A stretch of 64,000 nucleotides of DNA from Tanypteryx hageni (GCA_028673005.1 CM054116.1:101038207-101102206), one strand, 5' to 3'. Counted from the first letter of the stretch, positions 1 through 10,937 are shown. A program made the numbers and translations. Notes: generated from the letters alone by a model not told the origin.

Positions 1-1808
1 GGAAGAAATAATCAGCCAGATCTTCTGCCATTTTAAGGCCTATCAGTATGCCACCGGTTGTGAATTCAGGCCGTCCAAGTTCTTCATCTATCTCTTAATC
101 ACTCGATGTTGCCAGCTGTGCAAGATCTTCCTCAGTCAAAACGGCTGAGTGCGATTCGATCAACCCCTCGATATCGCCTTCTTCGATCTCTTCAAAACCT
201 TCCTGGCTGACATCTTTGGCTAACTTCACAATTTGTTTAATTTCGTCAGAGATATCAGGAAATCCTTTGAAATCATAAACCACCTCAGGCCACAGTTTTT
301 TCCAGCATGCATTAAGAGTGGAAGGCCTTATCTCATCCAAAGATTCTTTGATGTTAGCAATAGTGTCAGCAATGTCATACTGTTTTCAACATTCACTGAT
401 GCTGGAAAACGTTCCTTTCTCAGTGGCATCCAAAATGTGGCTAAATGTACGCTTTGAAAGTTGCAATGATCCCTTGATCGAGTGGCTGCAAAAGTGAGGT
501 GGTGTTTGGTGGCAGAAAAACCACTTCAATATTTGGAGGCATGAACTTGAATTGGGCTGGGTGTCCTGGAGCATTGTCTAAGATTAGTAGAACTTTGAAG
601 GCCAAATTCTTTGAACGTAAGTAGTGCTTGACATTATGCACAAAACAGTTGTGGAACCAATCCATGAATAATTGCGCGGTGATGCAAGCCTTTTAATTTG
701 CTTTCCAGTACACAGGCAAATTATTCTTATTAATTCCTTTTAATGCATGAGGGTTTAAGGCACAGAAAATTAACATGGGCTTGACCATGAAGTCTCCCGA
801 GGCATTGGAACATAACAGCATCGACAGTCTGCCCTTTTGCACTTTAAATCCTGGTGCTGTTTTTTCGCACTTGGAGATGAATGTGCGGGTTGGTAAGCGC
901 TTGTAGAACAAGCAAGTTTCATCACAGTTAAAAACTTTTTCTGGCTTATATCCCCACTCTTTTATGAGTATTTGTAGCTGCTCCTTGGCAGTATGGTGGT
1001 CAGCCAATGCAGAATCTCCTTTCTCTATACCCTTGTCCTCTGTGAGATGCTCATAGACATGTAGAGCCTTTTCTCGGATGATAGGTCCGCTAAGAACCAT
1101 ATTCCTGCGAGATTGATCCTCGATCCAAATGTTAAGTTGTTTTCCATGTTTTCTAGAAGAGGATCGCAGTGACTCACAAAGGCTAATTTTGCACTTGAAG
1201 GTGCACTAGAAGCAACATTTGTCCTTATTTTCACTTCATTTTTCTTAATAATGCAAACAGTAGACTCGTTAACACCGTAATGGTGGGCAACCGAAGCATA
1301 ACTTCCGCTGGCCTCTAATCGATCTAATAACTTAACCTTATCAGTTAAAGACATCAATTTTCTTTGCCTCTTTCTAGGTTTACTACCACTCGAAATCCTT
1401 TTAGTAGAATTTTTAAAATTACAGAAAAGGCACAAAAAAAATAAAAATTTAGCAAATGTAAAGTTAACAGCGAGTGTTGCCAATTATGCCTAGACCACTC
1501 TGGATTTCAGACTGAGGTGGTTGTATGCGAGAGTAGGGATGCACATATTACTTCAATACTATCTTCTTTTGATACATTGAATGATACAAGTATCAATACT
1601 TTTATAAAAACGTGCAACCCTGTGCAAGAGAAAAGATTGTGGCCCTACTCCTACGCGTGATTCTACCTCAGCCCGCACAGCTTTCTCTTGCACGCTAACC
1701 ACAAATAGATAAAGCAGTAGCCATGATCCACAAAGCAGGGTCTCAAAAATTGAACCGTAAATAAGTAAAGCAGTGAACAGCAAATCTGCAAACAGCGAGG
1801 TCCTACTG
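1..1808 (-). mobile_element. Tigger/pogo DNA transposon, TIGD1-like copy, 3' end outside window
   Basis: The minus strand carries a degraded Tigger transposase. At 1808 the element ends in a terminal repeat that reads CAGTAGGACCTCGCTGTTTG on the minus strand and is followed on the plus strand by a TA (1809-1810), as expected for a pogo-family target site. The other terminus lies left of position 1. Between the terminal repeat and the coding part (about 1450-1808) there is a normal non-coding 5' region. The copy sits in intron 6 of FAM91A1, in the same orientation as the gene. The TIR and family call are firm; age and activity are inferred from the broken frame. Confidence 0.85.
95..1432 (-). 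pseudogene. Tigger (TIGD1-like) transposase, broken
   Basis: Reading down the minus strand there is a CENP-B N-terminal helix-turn-helix (1432-1240, with KPRKRQRKLMSLTDKVKLL), then a DDE superfamily endonuclease. The three acidic residues are visible in FNCDETCLFYKRLP (about 910), LLILDNAPGHPAQF (about 570) and LLQPLDQGIIATFKAY (about 450). The acidic C-terminal tail is read at 340-95. The frame changes several times, there is a stop near 690, and about 35 residues of the Tc5-type helix-turn-helix between HLTEDKG and GDSALADHH appear deleted. The protein cannot be functional as it stands. All three catalytic aspartates survive, so the copy is not ancient. Confidence 0.85.
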
Positions 1809-1810
1809 TA

Positions 1811-2478
1811 ATTACCCAGATGTTTTATGCCTAATCACGATTTTTGAAGTGCGGCTTATTTTCAGAAACTTTTTATTTCCTCGAGTGTCTCAAAAAACAA
1901 GGGTGCAGCTTATATGCAGTGGCAGCTTATATGGAAGTAAATACGGCATATATGTAAATAAATTATTAAGAATTTTACAGCCTATTTTTCTCCTTAAAAT
2001 TCAATAAAATATTTTCAGGAATCGTAATGCATCCAATGTAAAGGCCAATGCGCTGTTTTTGGACCAAAATAAGTTAAATTAAAATTAAATTAAATTAAAG
2101 TCAGAGGCCTTGCAATACACTGTTGCTTAGGTGCCTTGTATCCCCTAAATCCATGCCCGACAGGATGTACCCATGTACAGAACACAGGGAAGTTTTTTGG
2201 CACAAATTCAATGAAATCAAAATGTATCTGCATATAGTATGCATGTATGCTCTAGCAACCAATCTGTCCCATATATTTAATCATTGAATAATAAAAAATA
2301 CGAGCAATATGATGAAATATCTTTAAAAAATGAGAAATAAATAGATAACAACCTATGGTCTCTGCCACAAAAGGTAATGTCTATCTTGAAACTGCATATG
2401 CAATTATGATATCTAAGAGAGAAGAGAGTGGCACAGCCTTGGCAGCATTCTATTCTATAAATAATTTTGGGTAGTTAT
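1811..2478. other. FAM91A1 intron 6, no gene seen
   Basis: This is AT-rich intron sequence. The only structure I see is a terminal-repeat-like motif around 1905-1955, which on the minus strand reads ATGCCGTATTTAC followed by ATATAAGCTG. Similar ends recur at several places in the window (see findings). No coding sequence is recognised. Confidence 0.5.
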
Positions 2479-2857
2479 GATAAAAAAAGAGGATAATATT
2501 TATTTTTCATGAAATTAAAATAAGTTTATTATAATTTATGCATCTAAGTTTGTTGGATTTTGATTTTTGGAAGAATTATGTACCCATAGCCCAAATTTTT
2601 CAGAAAAAAGTGCATCCCATACATGGGTATTTACAGTATTTTGGATATTAGTTGATAAAAAAAGAGGATAATATTTATTTTTCATGAAATTAAAATAAGT
2701 TTATTATAATTTATGCATCTAAGTTTGTTGGATTTTGATTTTTGGAAAAATTATGTACCCATAGCCCAAATTTTTCAGAAAAAAGTGCATCCCATACATG
2801 GGTATTTACAGTATTTTGGATATTAGATGATTAAAAAAATAGAGGATAATATTTGAT
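2479..2857. repeat. Tandem duplication, 175-bp unit, 2.2 copies
   Basis: Two complete 175-bp units (2479-2653 and 2654-2828) are followed by a short third partial unit to about 2857. By eye the full copies differ at a single position inside the unit (GGAAGAATT versus GGAAAAATT), so the duplication is recent. The unit contains the phrase CATACATGGGTATTTACAG, which resembles transposon termini seen elsewhere in the window. It lies in intron 6 of FAM91A1, just downstream of exon 6. Confidence 0.9.
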
Positions 2858-2990
2858 GTGCTAGCATGATTCCTGAAACTCAAGTAAAATTGAAGCTTTT
2901 TCTGTCAATATTGTCAAATATTTCTGCTCCTGATTTGAGAAAGAGTAGGAAAAATAAGACTGAAAACTTAAACTATGTAAAAATCCTTAC

Positions 2991-3150
2991 CTCAGCCACA
3001 GGTGTGTGCTCATCGATTGAAACAAAAATCTTGTAGAGTAATGTTTCAAAGTAATCACCCAAAACCCTGTTCATCACAAATCCTTCTAAAGGTGGCACCA
3101 CTATGTAATCTTCATCATCAACTGGTACATCAAGGTAAATAAGACCCTTC
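2991..3150 (-). CDS. FAM91A1: FAM91A1 exon 6
   Basis: This exon encodes residues 220-273. It begins after a TTTCTTTCAG acceptor and ends at GAG|GTAAGG, leaving in phase 0. Visible family signatures are [37 protein letters not shown] and [14 protein letters not shown]. This is one of the best conserved parts of the FAM91 N-terminal domain. The 160-nt length brings the joined coding length to 819 nt with no frame break. The next exon must lie left of position 1, because the rest of intron 6 in this window is repeats. Identification rests on my recall of the animal FAM91 sequence, which matches closely. Confidence 0.93.
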
Positions 3151-3777
3151 CTGAAAGAAGCCAAGGATGGAATTAATAGGTTGTTTAAATAAACCAACCA
3201 TAGATTTTATCTATGCACCGTAATGACTTGAATGTCTTTTTACAAAATTAGCATTTGAAAAACTGTGAAACATGCTATCTTCATGCAATTTGAAACAAAT
3301 ATGCATGAATCAATGTTTTTTAAAGGTAAGGCACAGTGGGATGACAATTCTACATTACCAAAGTGTATGTATGATTTTATAAGATATCAGAAGAATAACT
3401 GAAATGCACCATTTACACAGGAAAAATATTTACGAGCCAAGGATGAATGTTACCAGCATAGGTTTGAATATTTTTTCTGTAAATACTAATTTCTAATAGG
3501 AAAGTTGTTTTATATTCAGAGTTGCATTATACAGGTTCCCTTTGCCAATTGCTGTTTAGGCAACCATGGGCTTTTCTGTGTTTCCAATTTTCCATGGCCT
3601 CACATCAGACAGCAGTATAGCCTTGTATGCCATCTTTGAAGCAATCCTGCACCATCCCTCATTTTTCTTAATGCTGTTATGATCCAATCATAGTGCACCA
3701 TGTTTTTCCTTATTTCTTTGTGATTTAAGCATTTTTGCCCATAATCCTGACCTTTACGGGGAGCAATTTGTGATAGC

Positions 3778-3895
3778 AAGGAAAAAATTGGGATCTAGCA
3801 TGTTGAGAGTATGGTGGGTATGAGCAAGCATTTTGGTGTGCACAAATCTGCTGTGAAAACCATTAAAAAAGAGTGCGGCTACTACGAGGGTTGGT
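3778..3895 (+). pseudogene. Tigger/pogo helix-turn-helix remnant
   Basis: The plus strand encodes a short stretch with MSKHFGVHKSAVKTIKK, the typical second helix region of the CENP-B N-terminal domain of pogo-type transposases. It is followed by a diverged basic segment. No terminal repeats or catalytic domain are seen nearby, so it is an old fragment within FAM91A1 intron 5. Confidence 0.55.
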
Positions 3896-3899
3896 AATG

Positions 3900-5104
3900 G
3901 TATGCAAAGTAGCTCTCAAGTGACTTTTACATCAGGTGATGATACATAAGAAAAAATGAAAAAAGCTATCAATACCTGGAATGAAGAAGAATATCTATCA
4001 ACAATGTTCAACAGTGAACTATTTTACAGAAAGAAACATTATCTATGATGAAGAAATGACTGTAAATACATTTATTTTCCTTTTGTGTGAACAAGGTGTT
4101 TTGTAAGTGAACAGAAATGGATAATTTATGATGAAGGAATGAAGATGAAAATAAAGATAATTACTTTAATCAAGGGTGGTATGTTTTAAATAATTTTATT
4201 TTATTAATTACAACTGATTAGTAAATAAATCGGTAAGTCAGAGATTCGATATTTTCTTGGCATAACATCTGATGCATTATTTCACAGTGTTTAGACTTTA
4301 TACGAGTACTAAGCCATCAAGTACTGTATTTTTAAAAAGAGTTCAAGATTTGTTAATATCCAAAATGTACTATTCTTTGAGTATTTTGCAGACAATTTCA
4401 ATTAATTCACTTTTGAAATTATGAGTTTGATGTTATGACTCGTCCTATTCTATTTTAAATATTGACTTTGGATCAATAAATATATTATTATTATTAATGT
4501 TTATCTTTTTGACATGATTACATGATTCATAAAGAAAGCCTCTGCCTTGCATATGTATATGCACACATGATGCATGCATCTTTACTCTCGTAATACATTA
4601 ACATTAGGCAAAGATTTTATGGCATGCTTGAAGGTAATTTAAATTAGCTTAGAAAAGGATGCTTTCACTCTTGATCAGGGATAAAAACAAGAGTAAATAT
4701 GAATGAAAAAGGATAACCTTTCTTGTTCTTGGATCAAATTTATTCAATTATTACTTCTAAAATCATGGATTAATTTTTAATGGAATTTTTTAACAAAAAA
4801 ATATTTCAAGAATAAGGGTGTGTAAATTACAATCAAAATACTGCATTTGCTTGTGTAATGCCCACTTTTTTCCAGGAAAATCCCATTAAAATACAGGGTG
4901 CTGCATTTATAAGACACCAATAATGTAGTGCTTTCGATATACAATACTTCTAAAAATTACAAATAAGCTTAATGGATTAACTTTGCAAAAGAATAATTAT
5001 ATTCCATGAGAAACTGATATGCAAATGAAATAATTTCCACAGCTGCAAATTCCATAACCTGCTACTTGAATTTATGTTCAACTGCATTCTGAGATTTAAC
5101 TTAC
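3900..5104. other. Rest of FAM91A1 intron 5, no gene
   Basis: This is AT-rich intron. Around 4470-4500 a CAATAAATATATTATTATTA run resembles the 3' tail of a LINE, and near 4850-4915 there are phrases of the dispersed TTTATAAGAC/CCGTATTTAC family. Neither can be delimited. No open reading frame with recognisable content is present. Confidence 0.4.
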
Positions 5105-5205
5105 TTATAGAGGCTATGCACAGTTTGGAAATCCATGTCTCCAGCTCGTTGAGGGCCATTGTCTATTATGCAGTCAATCACTTCTTTCTCCAATTCAGAC
5201 ACAAG
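5105..5205 (-). CDS. FAM91A1: FAM91A1 exon 5
   Basis: This 101-nt exon encodes residues 187-219 plus two bases of codon 220 (LVSELEKEVIDCIIDNGPQR, then AGDMDFQTVHSLYK). The acceptor is ATTCAG|CTT and the donor is TATAA|GTAAGT. It enters in phase 0 and leaves with two bases, which are completed by the first G of exon 6 to give the KKGLIY junction found in the family. The segment is less conserved than its neighbours but has the expected spacing between the EEDMK and KGLIYLDVP blocks. Confidence 0.88.
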
Positions 5206-5948
5206 CTGAATTCATATTTATTTATTTCAAGATGGCCAATAAAATAGAAAAGGAAAGCTGGTTTAAAAATGTAATCAAACATAGTATTTATAAAATACCA
5301 TATTGGCCCAAATATAAGCCAACCTTTTTTCCAAAACATGACCTGAGAAAATTGTAACTCAGCTTAACATTATGCCTGCAAAATAATTGTTTTTCCTCCC
5401 AAGTGTTACATCAATGCATTAGTGTGTCCAAAGATGGCATGCCATTAGTATGCACAATTGCTTTGTGGAAAAGGCTTCCTTGTCGGTTTTTACTGCCTTG
5501 AAACACCATAATGTATTTTTGTAATATAGATGAGAATTGTAGTACAGGCAGTCCTCAATTTATGATGTTCCAACTTACAACGCTATGGACTTACAATGTT
5601 TACTAATTAAGGAAAATGCTCCGAACTTAAGGCACCGCTCCACACTTATGACATTTGGCTGGCCAGGCCGAAACGATGTTTAACACCTTAAGGACGATTC
5701 AGGCCACAATGTATACAGCAAGTAATGACACACCACGCAAAACATGCAACAATGTAATTTAATCCAACTTCACACGAAAACCCACTAAGTCATTGTCTTC
5801 TAAATCCCCTGGAAAATGAAATATGAAAGTTTATTTTTTGAGTGGCGGCCCTCGACTTACAAATCATTTAGTTTAGGATGCTACTGTGGTTGTGGAAAAA
5901 TGCATTTTGTTTGCTTTAATTTTAAAAAATTTATTTCCCCCTTAAAAA

Positions 5949-6556
5949 TGTCTGATATCAGGAATTCAAGTGCTGGAGATGTTTCTGGTTCTAAGAAACA
6001 TAGAACCATAACAATGGAAACAAAGATTAGCATAATTAAGCACTCTGAAATGGGTGAGATGCCTGCCAACATTGGTTGAGCCTTGGATATCCCTTGTACA
6101 TTGGTGGTGACAATCATAAAAGACAAGGTAAGAATTAAGGAGCATGTTAAGGGCCTTACTCCAATGCAAGCAACAGTGATAACCAAGCAGCGAGTGGGGT
6201 CTATTGCTGATGTTGAAAAACTTCTTACAATTTGGATTCAGGATCAAACTCAATGCCATGTAGCCTTGAATTTAGCAATCATTCAAGAAAAGGCAAGAAG
6301 TCTTTATGAGGATCTTAAACAAGGGCACAGTCATTTAAGTCATTTAATGCAAGCAGGGATTGGTTTGCTAAATATAAAGCAAGGGCTAATTTATATAATA
6401 TGAAGGTGACTGGCAAATCTGCTAGTGCAAATGAAGAGGCAGCTTATTCTTTTCCAAAGACATTAGCTCAGATTATTGAGGAGGGTGGGTATTGTGTTCG
6501 TCAAGTGATAAACGTGGACAAAACTAAGCTCTATTGGAAAAAAATGCCACTTAGAA
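5949..6556 (+). pseudogene. Tigger transposase, N-terminal part
   Basis: This segment carries the CENP-B N-terminal helix-turn-helix (SGSKKHRTITMETKISIIK), broken by a stop near 6078, and a Tc5-type helix-turn-helix (about 6240-6450) with a frame slip near 6400. The start of the DDE domain is VINVDKTKLYWKKMPLRT. The first catalytic aspartate is present, but the usual DE pair is DK here. The sequence stops exactly at the border of the inserted element and continues at 8947 with YIVKEEKSMPAHKASKDRLT. Confidence 0.8.
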
Positions 6557-6862
6557 CAGTTGTTCTTAAACTTTCAACTGTTGCAGCCCCCTTGAATATC
6601 ATGTGGCCCTAGGGTTGCCAAACGTCCTGATTTTCATGGGATTGTCCCGACTTGTTAACGTGTTTCCCACATCCCGACTTATCTTTCGAATGTCCAGCTT
6701 TTTAAACAAAATTATTAAACATTTTAAATTGTAATCAGAATATATAATATAATCATGTTTAAATAAAAAACAATCACAGTGAAATGAGTTGAATTTTTAA
6801 AATTAAATTTTGATGCTAATAAATTGTTAAAAGTCATCAGCTTTGTTTTATCATTAGCACAT

Positions 6863-6996
6863 AGGAATGCAGCGAGTGAAAGAATATTTAGTTTGATGGC
6901 TGTTGCGTGGAGAAAGACAGAACAAACTATTGCTATCCAATTTAGAAGCTGAACTTATGATTAAGCAAAACTTTCAAATGAGTTGTAGGGATTTCG
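6863..6996 (+). pseudogene. hAT transposase C-terminal (dimerisation) fragment
   Basis: The translation gives RNAASERIFSLMAVAWRK, then after a frameshift LSNLEAELMIKQNFQMSC. The block S-E-R-x-F-S followed by L-S-N-L-E-A-E is the hallmark of the hAT C-terminal dimerisation region. It supports the hAT assignment of the surrounding element. No upstream catalytic domain remains. Confidence 0.7.
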
Positions 6997-7404
6997 ATTA
7001 TATCTAGATACAGAAGCTGGCAAAAAAATACTAGAGGAAACCAAATCAATCCTAAAATATTTATAATTAATTTAATTTCAAAATTATTTCTTTAATGTTT
7101 GTTTGAACTTTAACATTTGTAAAAATATTTATGAATAAATCAATCCTTTTCAGGCATTCTTTACCAGCAAAGCAGTAGTAGCAGTAGCAGAATGCCTTTT
7201 GGACACATCTCGTCTATCCATCCGTCGTAACTTTCATCTCCTAAACTGCTGGACAGATTTTAATTAAATTAAGTAGGAGTGATCCTTATTCAAATTTATC
7301 GCACAATTATGATTTTCAACTGCAGCCGTCAATTAGAACTTCCACTTTACATAAATAGTTTAATAAACTTAAACTTGTATCTCGTTAAATGGCATCCATC
7401 AAGC

Positions 7405-7925
7405 AACAATTAAAAATCCATATTTTCTCTTCCATGCTCTTATATGACCAGTAAGGTATTGATTAAAAATTTATTCAGGTAGGACTTCATTTACCACAAT
7501 AAGGTCATTGAGACCACATAAATACAAGCTATATTTTCAGAAATAAAAATTTGAGAAAATCTCGAGCAAAACATCACATATTTGGTTTACATCGATTGTT
7601 AAGATGGTTCTCTTGGCAAAAAACAATTAAAAATCCATATTTTGTCTACCATGCTTTTATATGATCAGTAAGGTACAGATTAAAAAAATTATTTGGATAG
7701 AGGACTTCATTTACCACAATAAGGTCTGCGAGACCACATAACTTTGAGTTATATTTTCAGAGATAACAATTCGAGATAAACCCGAGCAAAACATCGCATA
7801 TTTTGTTTACATCAATCGCTAAGATGGTTCTCTCAGCAAATAACAAATAAAAATATATATATTTTCTCCCATACTCTTATGTGATCTGTGTGTTATAGAT
7901 TAATATTAAATTTAAAATTCGAGAA
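7405..7925. repeat. Tandem repeat, ~218-220-bp unit, 2.4 copies
   Basis: Units begin at 7405, 7622 and 7842 with AACAATTAAAAATCCATATT or a variant, followed by an ACTTCATTTACCACAATAAG block. The copies are clearly diverged. The preceding stretch (7200-7280) contains the phrase CCATCCGTCGTAACTTTC and AAACTGCTGGACAGATTT, a motif type often seen in arthropod dispersed repeats. Confidence 0.8.
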
Positions 7926-8029
7926 TTGCCCAATCTTTCGATATTGTTTCATAATTATTTCCCACAAAGAATGCCTATAAAATGTCTGTGTATTACATTT
8001 ATGGAGTATACTTTTTCATCTTGTTCATT

Positions 8030-8294
8030 CAGTGGTGTAGCTAGGTTCTCCTTCGTCCGGAGGCAAGTTGCAGAGATACTTCCTTTGCTCCCTGTACAAT
8101 TTCCAGACAAATGTAATGTGGAGAATGTGATAGAAACCCAAGCATACTATACTAGCATTTTAATTCTGCATATATTATAATATCATTATTGTTTATAAAC
8201 AGAAATGTTTATTTTCGGTCCATGAGTTTGTGCCCCTTTAGCCCTGCACCCAGGGGAAACTGCACCCCTCTGCTCCCCCCTCGCTATGCCACAA
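8030..8294. mobile_element. hAT-like MITE, 265 bp, third nesting level
   Basis: The left end is CAGTGGTGTAGCTAGG; the right end read on the minus strand is TTGTGGCATAGCGAGG. Flanking octamers TGTTCATT (8022-8029) and AGTTCATT (8295-8302) match at seven of eight positions, as for an 8-bp hAT target duplication. No coding sequence. Confidence 0.65.
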
Positions 8295-8946
8295 AGTTCA
8301 TTTAGTTTTTGATATAATTATGCCTTGAATTTTATTTCATAGAATTGTCCTGACTTGTCCCAACTTAATATTTCAAAAATGCTTGATTTAACCATGTGCT
8401 GTGTGTATGTGTGTATATATATATATATATGGCACTCTGTTTTCTCAGCTGTTTGCTATGGGTATGCCATAATATTCCGTCCATTAAATATTATTAACAC
8501 GTTAATTTTTTACTGTAATAATAAATATATATTAACATTTTAATTCATGTCTTGTGGTAAAAATAGTTTAAGACACAAATTTTAAGAATAAACAACTCAA
8601 ATACTGAATAATTAACGTATTTTTTAAATTAATTTGTGAAAGATAAAAATTAAATTCTCCTCGATAGCAATTTAAAAGCCCACCACCGGTTTCGAAAAAT
8701 TAAATACCCAGATGAGCGGCTAGTGTAAATGTCCCAATTTGTGATTTAAAAAATCTGGCAACCCTACGCCCCCTTTGAATTAAAATTTTAAAAAATTATT
8801 GCAAATTTCTTCATTTTACGTAACTATTAATAATTTTTATCACATCGTTTTTCCAAAGATTTCCAAAGATTTCATCTTGCATCCAAAATAATTTTGCAGA
8901 CCCTTGTGGGGCTGCGGTCCATTGTTTGAGAAACACTGATCTAAAA

Positions 8947-9897
8947 CCTACATTGTAAAAGAGGAGAAATCAATGCCAGCTCATAAAGCCTCTAAGGATA
9001 GGCTCACTCTTTTGCTCGGTTCTAATGCTGCAGGTAATTTTAAACTCAAACCCTTGCTTGTGTATCGTTTAGAAAATCCTAAAGCTCGCAAGGGTCTTTC
9101 AAAGGGATCCCTTCCGATCATTTGGAAATCCGACACTAAGCCTTGGGTAACTGGGATCATTTTTGAGGACTGGTTGAGCAATCATTTTGTTCCAGCTGTC
9201 AAAGATTATTGCTATGACAATAATCTTTCATTGAAAGCATTGTTAATCCTTGACAATGTGACTGGCCACCCAGTTCACCTTTATGACTTGCATCCAAACA
9301 ACAAAGTGGTCTATCTGGCCCCCAACACAACGTCATTACTGCAACTGATGGACCAAGGAGTTATTGATTTCTTCAAGGCCTACTACTGCAGGCAAACATT
9401 TGCTCAGGCCATCAGGGCAACTGATGTTAATGGTGGACCAACTCTTAGAGAATTTTGGAAGAGCTTTAATATCTACCACGCAGTGAAAACATTGGAGACT
9501 CCTGGAATGAGGTGAATCAATCCAATTTAAATGATGTATGGAGAAAACTTTGCCCTGATTTTGTTTCTGAAGCCCACAGCTTTACAGAGACTGTTGGAGA
9601 GGTGACTGAAAATGTCGTAGAAATGAGCATAAAACTCAACATAGATGTTGCAAAAGAGCATGTTGATGAGTTATTGGCATCACATTCTGAGGAACTGTCC
9701 AATGAAGATCTTCTCCAATTGAAAAATGAAAAAGTTAATGATATATTAGAAGTGCAATCTGTTGAAGAGACTGCTCCTCGTAAAGTATTGACAACCAAAG
9801 TGTTGTGTAAGGTATTCAAATATTTGGAAAAAGTCATGGACTTGTTTGAGGAGAATGATCCAAACATGAGTGCAGTGCTTCTGCAAATTGAGGAATA
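8947..9897 (+). pseudogene. Tigger transposase, C-terminal part
   Basis: This continues the transposase from 6556. The second and third catalytic aspartates are in LLILDNVTGHPVHLYDLHP and LLQLMDQGVIDFFKAYY. A frameshift near 9495 separates KTLETPGM from the continuation SWNEVNQSNLNDVWRKLCP, after which the family C-terminal region stays open to a stop at 9896-9898. Apart from the frameshift this half is well preserved. Confidence 0.8.
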
Positions 9898-9956
9898 ACC
9901 ACGACAGGGCAGGAGTAGACAAACTACGGCCTGAGAGGGCAGTTTATGTGGCCCGT

Positions 9957-10254
9957 GGGTGCCAGTTTCAAACTACCTGCAGCCAATCCTTCATTAGCTG
10001 CTCATTTGGTAATCATCCATTTTCTTGAAAACCGGAAATAACTCTTGAGGGAAGCTTCTCCTTCAGTAAATTTTTACTTTCTCCATAAGTAGTATACGAG
10101 AAAGTGAATATACTACTACTACGTATGGAGAAAGTAAAAATTTACTGAAGGAGAAGCTTCCCTCTAGAGTTATTTCCGGTTTTCAAGAAAATGGATGATT
10201 ACCAAATGAGAAGCTAATGAAGGATTGGCTGCAGGTAGTTTGAAACTGGCACCC
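9957..10254. repeat. Long inverted repeat (hairpin, ~140-bp arms)
   Basis: The left arm (about 9957-10095) and the right arm (about 10114-10254) are nearly perfect reverse complements. Each contains TTCTTGAAAACCGGAAATAA on one strand or the other, and the small central loop is rich in TACTAC. The left outer flank (ACAAACTACGGCC...TGTGGCCCG) resembles a hAT terminal region. The inner end (TACTTTCTCCATA) matches a repeat family seen at 36.4 and 44.0 kb. The arms would form a long RNA stem if transcribed with FAM91A1 intron 4. Confidence 0.9.
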
Positions 10255-10366
10255 AGGTGTACTACTGAGACAGCATGGCAGATGAGGTAAAACAACTACT
10301 GAGAAATTAGCTAAATACTGATGGTCATCATTCCAGGAGGCAGATTAATTAGCCAAAAATAGAAAC

Positions 10367-10651
10367 ACAATTCCAGGATGCATGACCAGTTTGCTGCAGA
10401 TTTTGGATGTTGCAGTGAACAAACCATTTAAAGATAATTTGCAATGCTTTTACAATGACTGGATAGTTGCTGATGAGCATCCGTTGACTCCCAAGGGTAA
10501 TATTAAAGCACCTCCGGCATCAAACTTGGATGAATGTATAAAGAGAGTCTGGGGTGTCATTTATTCAAAATCAGTTATAAGAGGCTTCAAGAAGTGCTGT
10601 CTCTCTAACAGCTTAGATGGGAGTGAGGAAGAAGTACTTTGGAGTGAGTAG
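10367..10651 (+). pseudogene. Pogo-family transposase C-terminal fragment, distinct from Tigger1
   Basis: The open segment starts with TIPGCMTSLLQILDVAVNKP and ends with the acidic EEEVLWSE. It contains NKPFKDNLQCFYNDWI and RGFKKCCLSNSLDG. These blocks match the region around the last catalytic aspartate (here LDV) and the conserved FKKCCISNALDG-type tail of a second pogo-like transposase subfamily. The N-terminal two thirds are missing. A short duplication of the ATTCCAGGA phrase lies just upstream. Confidence 0.75.
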
Positions 10652-10654
10652 TTG

Positions 10655-10937
10655 GTTTGTATGTATTTCTGGTTAATCAACCTCTTGGATTATTATAGTC
10701 ACAACTCCTTACACACCAGACACATATAGAAGGGAGGAGGGAAACACAGTGCCGGCATTAGCCTACTCTTAACAAAGAGCACCAAGGGGGTCAACTGCTT
10801 AACGTTCCTTCTAAAGGACAGTGCTGACTTGGACAGGACAGGACGATCTCAGGTTTAAAAATCTGATCTCTGCCAGATTCAAACCTGGGACCACTGTGTG
10901 GAAAGCCAATGATCTAACCACTCCGCCATCACCACCA
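10655..10937 (-). mobile_element. tRNA-derived SINE, copy 1
   Basis: On the minus strand the head at 10930 carries a tRNA-like A box (GGCGGAGTGGTTAGA) and a B box (GGTTTGAATCT), as in an RNA polymerase III promoter. The body contains GGTGCTCTTTGTTAAGAGTA and GCCGGCACTG. The tail reads CCAAGAGGTTGATTAACC. The body and tail are shared with the copy at 19371-19680, and the tail with the fragment at 15606-15641. It is in the same orientation as FAM91A1. Confidence 0.75.

Larger units (their letters stand above)
6610..8766 (+). mobile_element. Inner hAT-type element nested in the outer one
   Basis: The terminal repeats are TAGGGTTGCCAAACGTCCTG at 6610 and TAGGGTTGCCAGATTTTTTA on the minus strand from 8766. 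The flanking octamers do not match clearly, so the insertion is old or the flanks have mutated. A transposase C-terminal fragment (6863-6996), a 220-bp tandem array (7405-7925) and a third-level MITE (8030-8294) lie inside. Confidence 0.7.
6557..8938 (+). mobile_element. Outer hAT-type element inserted in the Tigger copy
   Basis: The ends are inverted repeats: CAGTTGTTCTTAAAC at 6557, then GCAGCCCCC slightly inside, against CAGTGTTTCTCAAAC and CGCAGCCCC on the minus strand from 8938. Flanking 8-mers ACTTAGAA (6549-6556) and ATCTAAAA (8939-8946) look like a diverged 8-bp target duplication. Removing 6557-8946 restores reading-frame continuity of the Tigger transposase, which independently fixes the borders. 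Most of its length is the inner element at 6610-8766. Confidence 0.7.
5545..9900 (+). mobile_element. Second Tigger copy, split by nested hAT insertions
   Basis: A Tigger terminal repeat starts at 5545 (CAGGCAGTCCTCAATTTATG) directly after a TA. The coding part begins near 5949, is interrupted at 6556/6557 by a 2.4-kb insertion, and resumes at 8947. It ends at a stop near 9897. I could not find the 3' terminal repeat: it should lie beyond 9900, where other repeats begin. The element sits in FAM91A1 intron 4, antisense to the gene. Confidence 0.8.
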
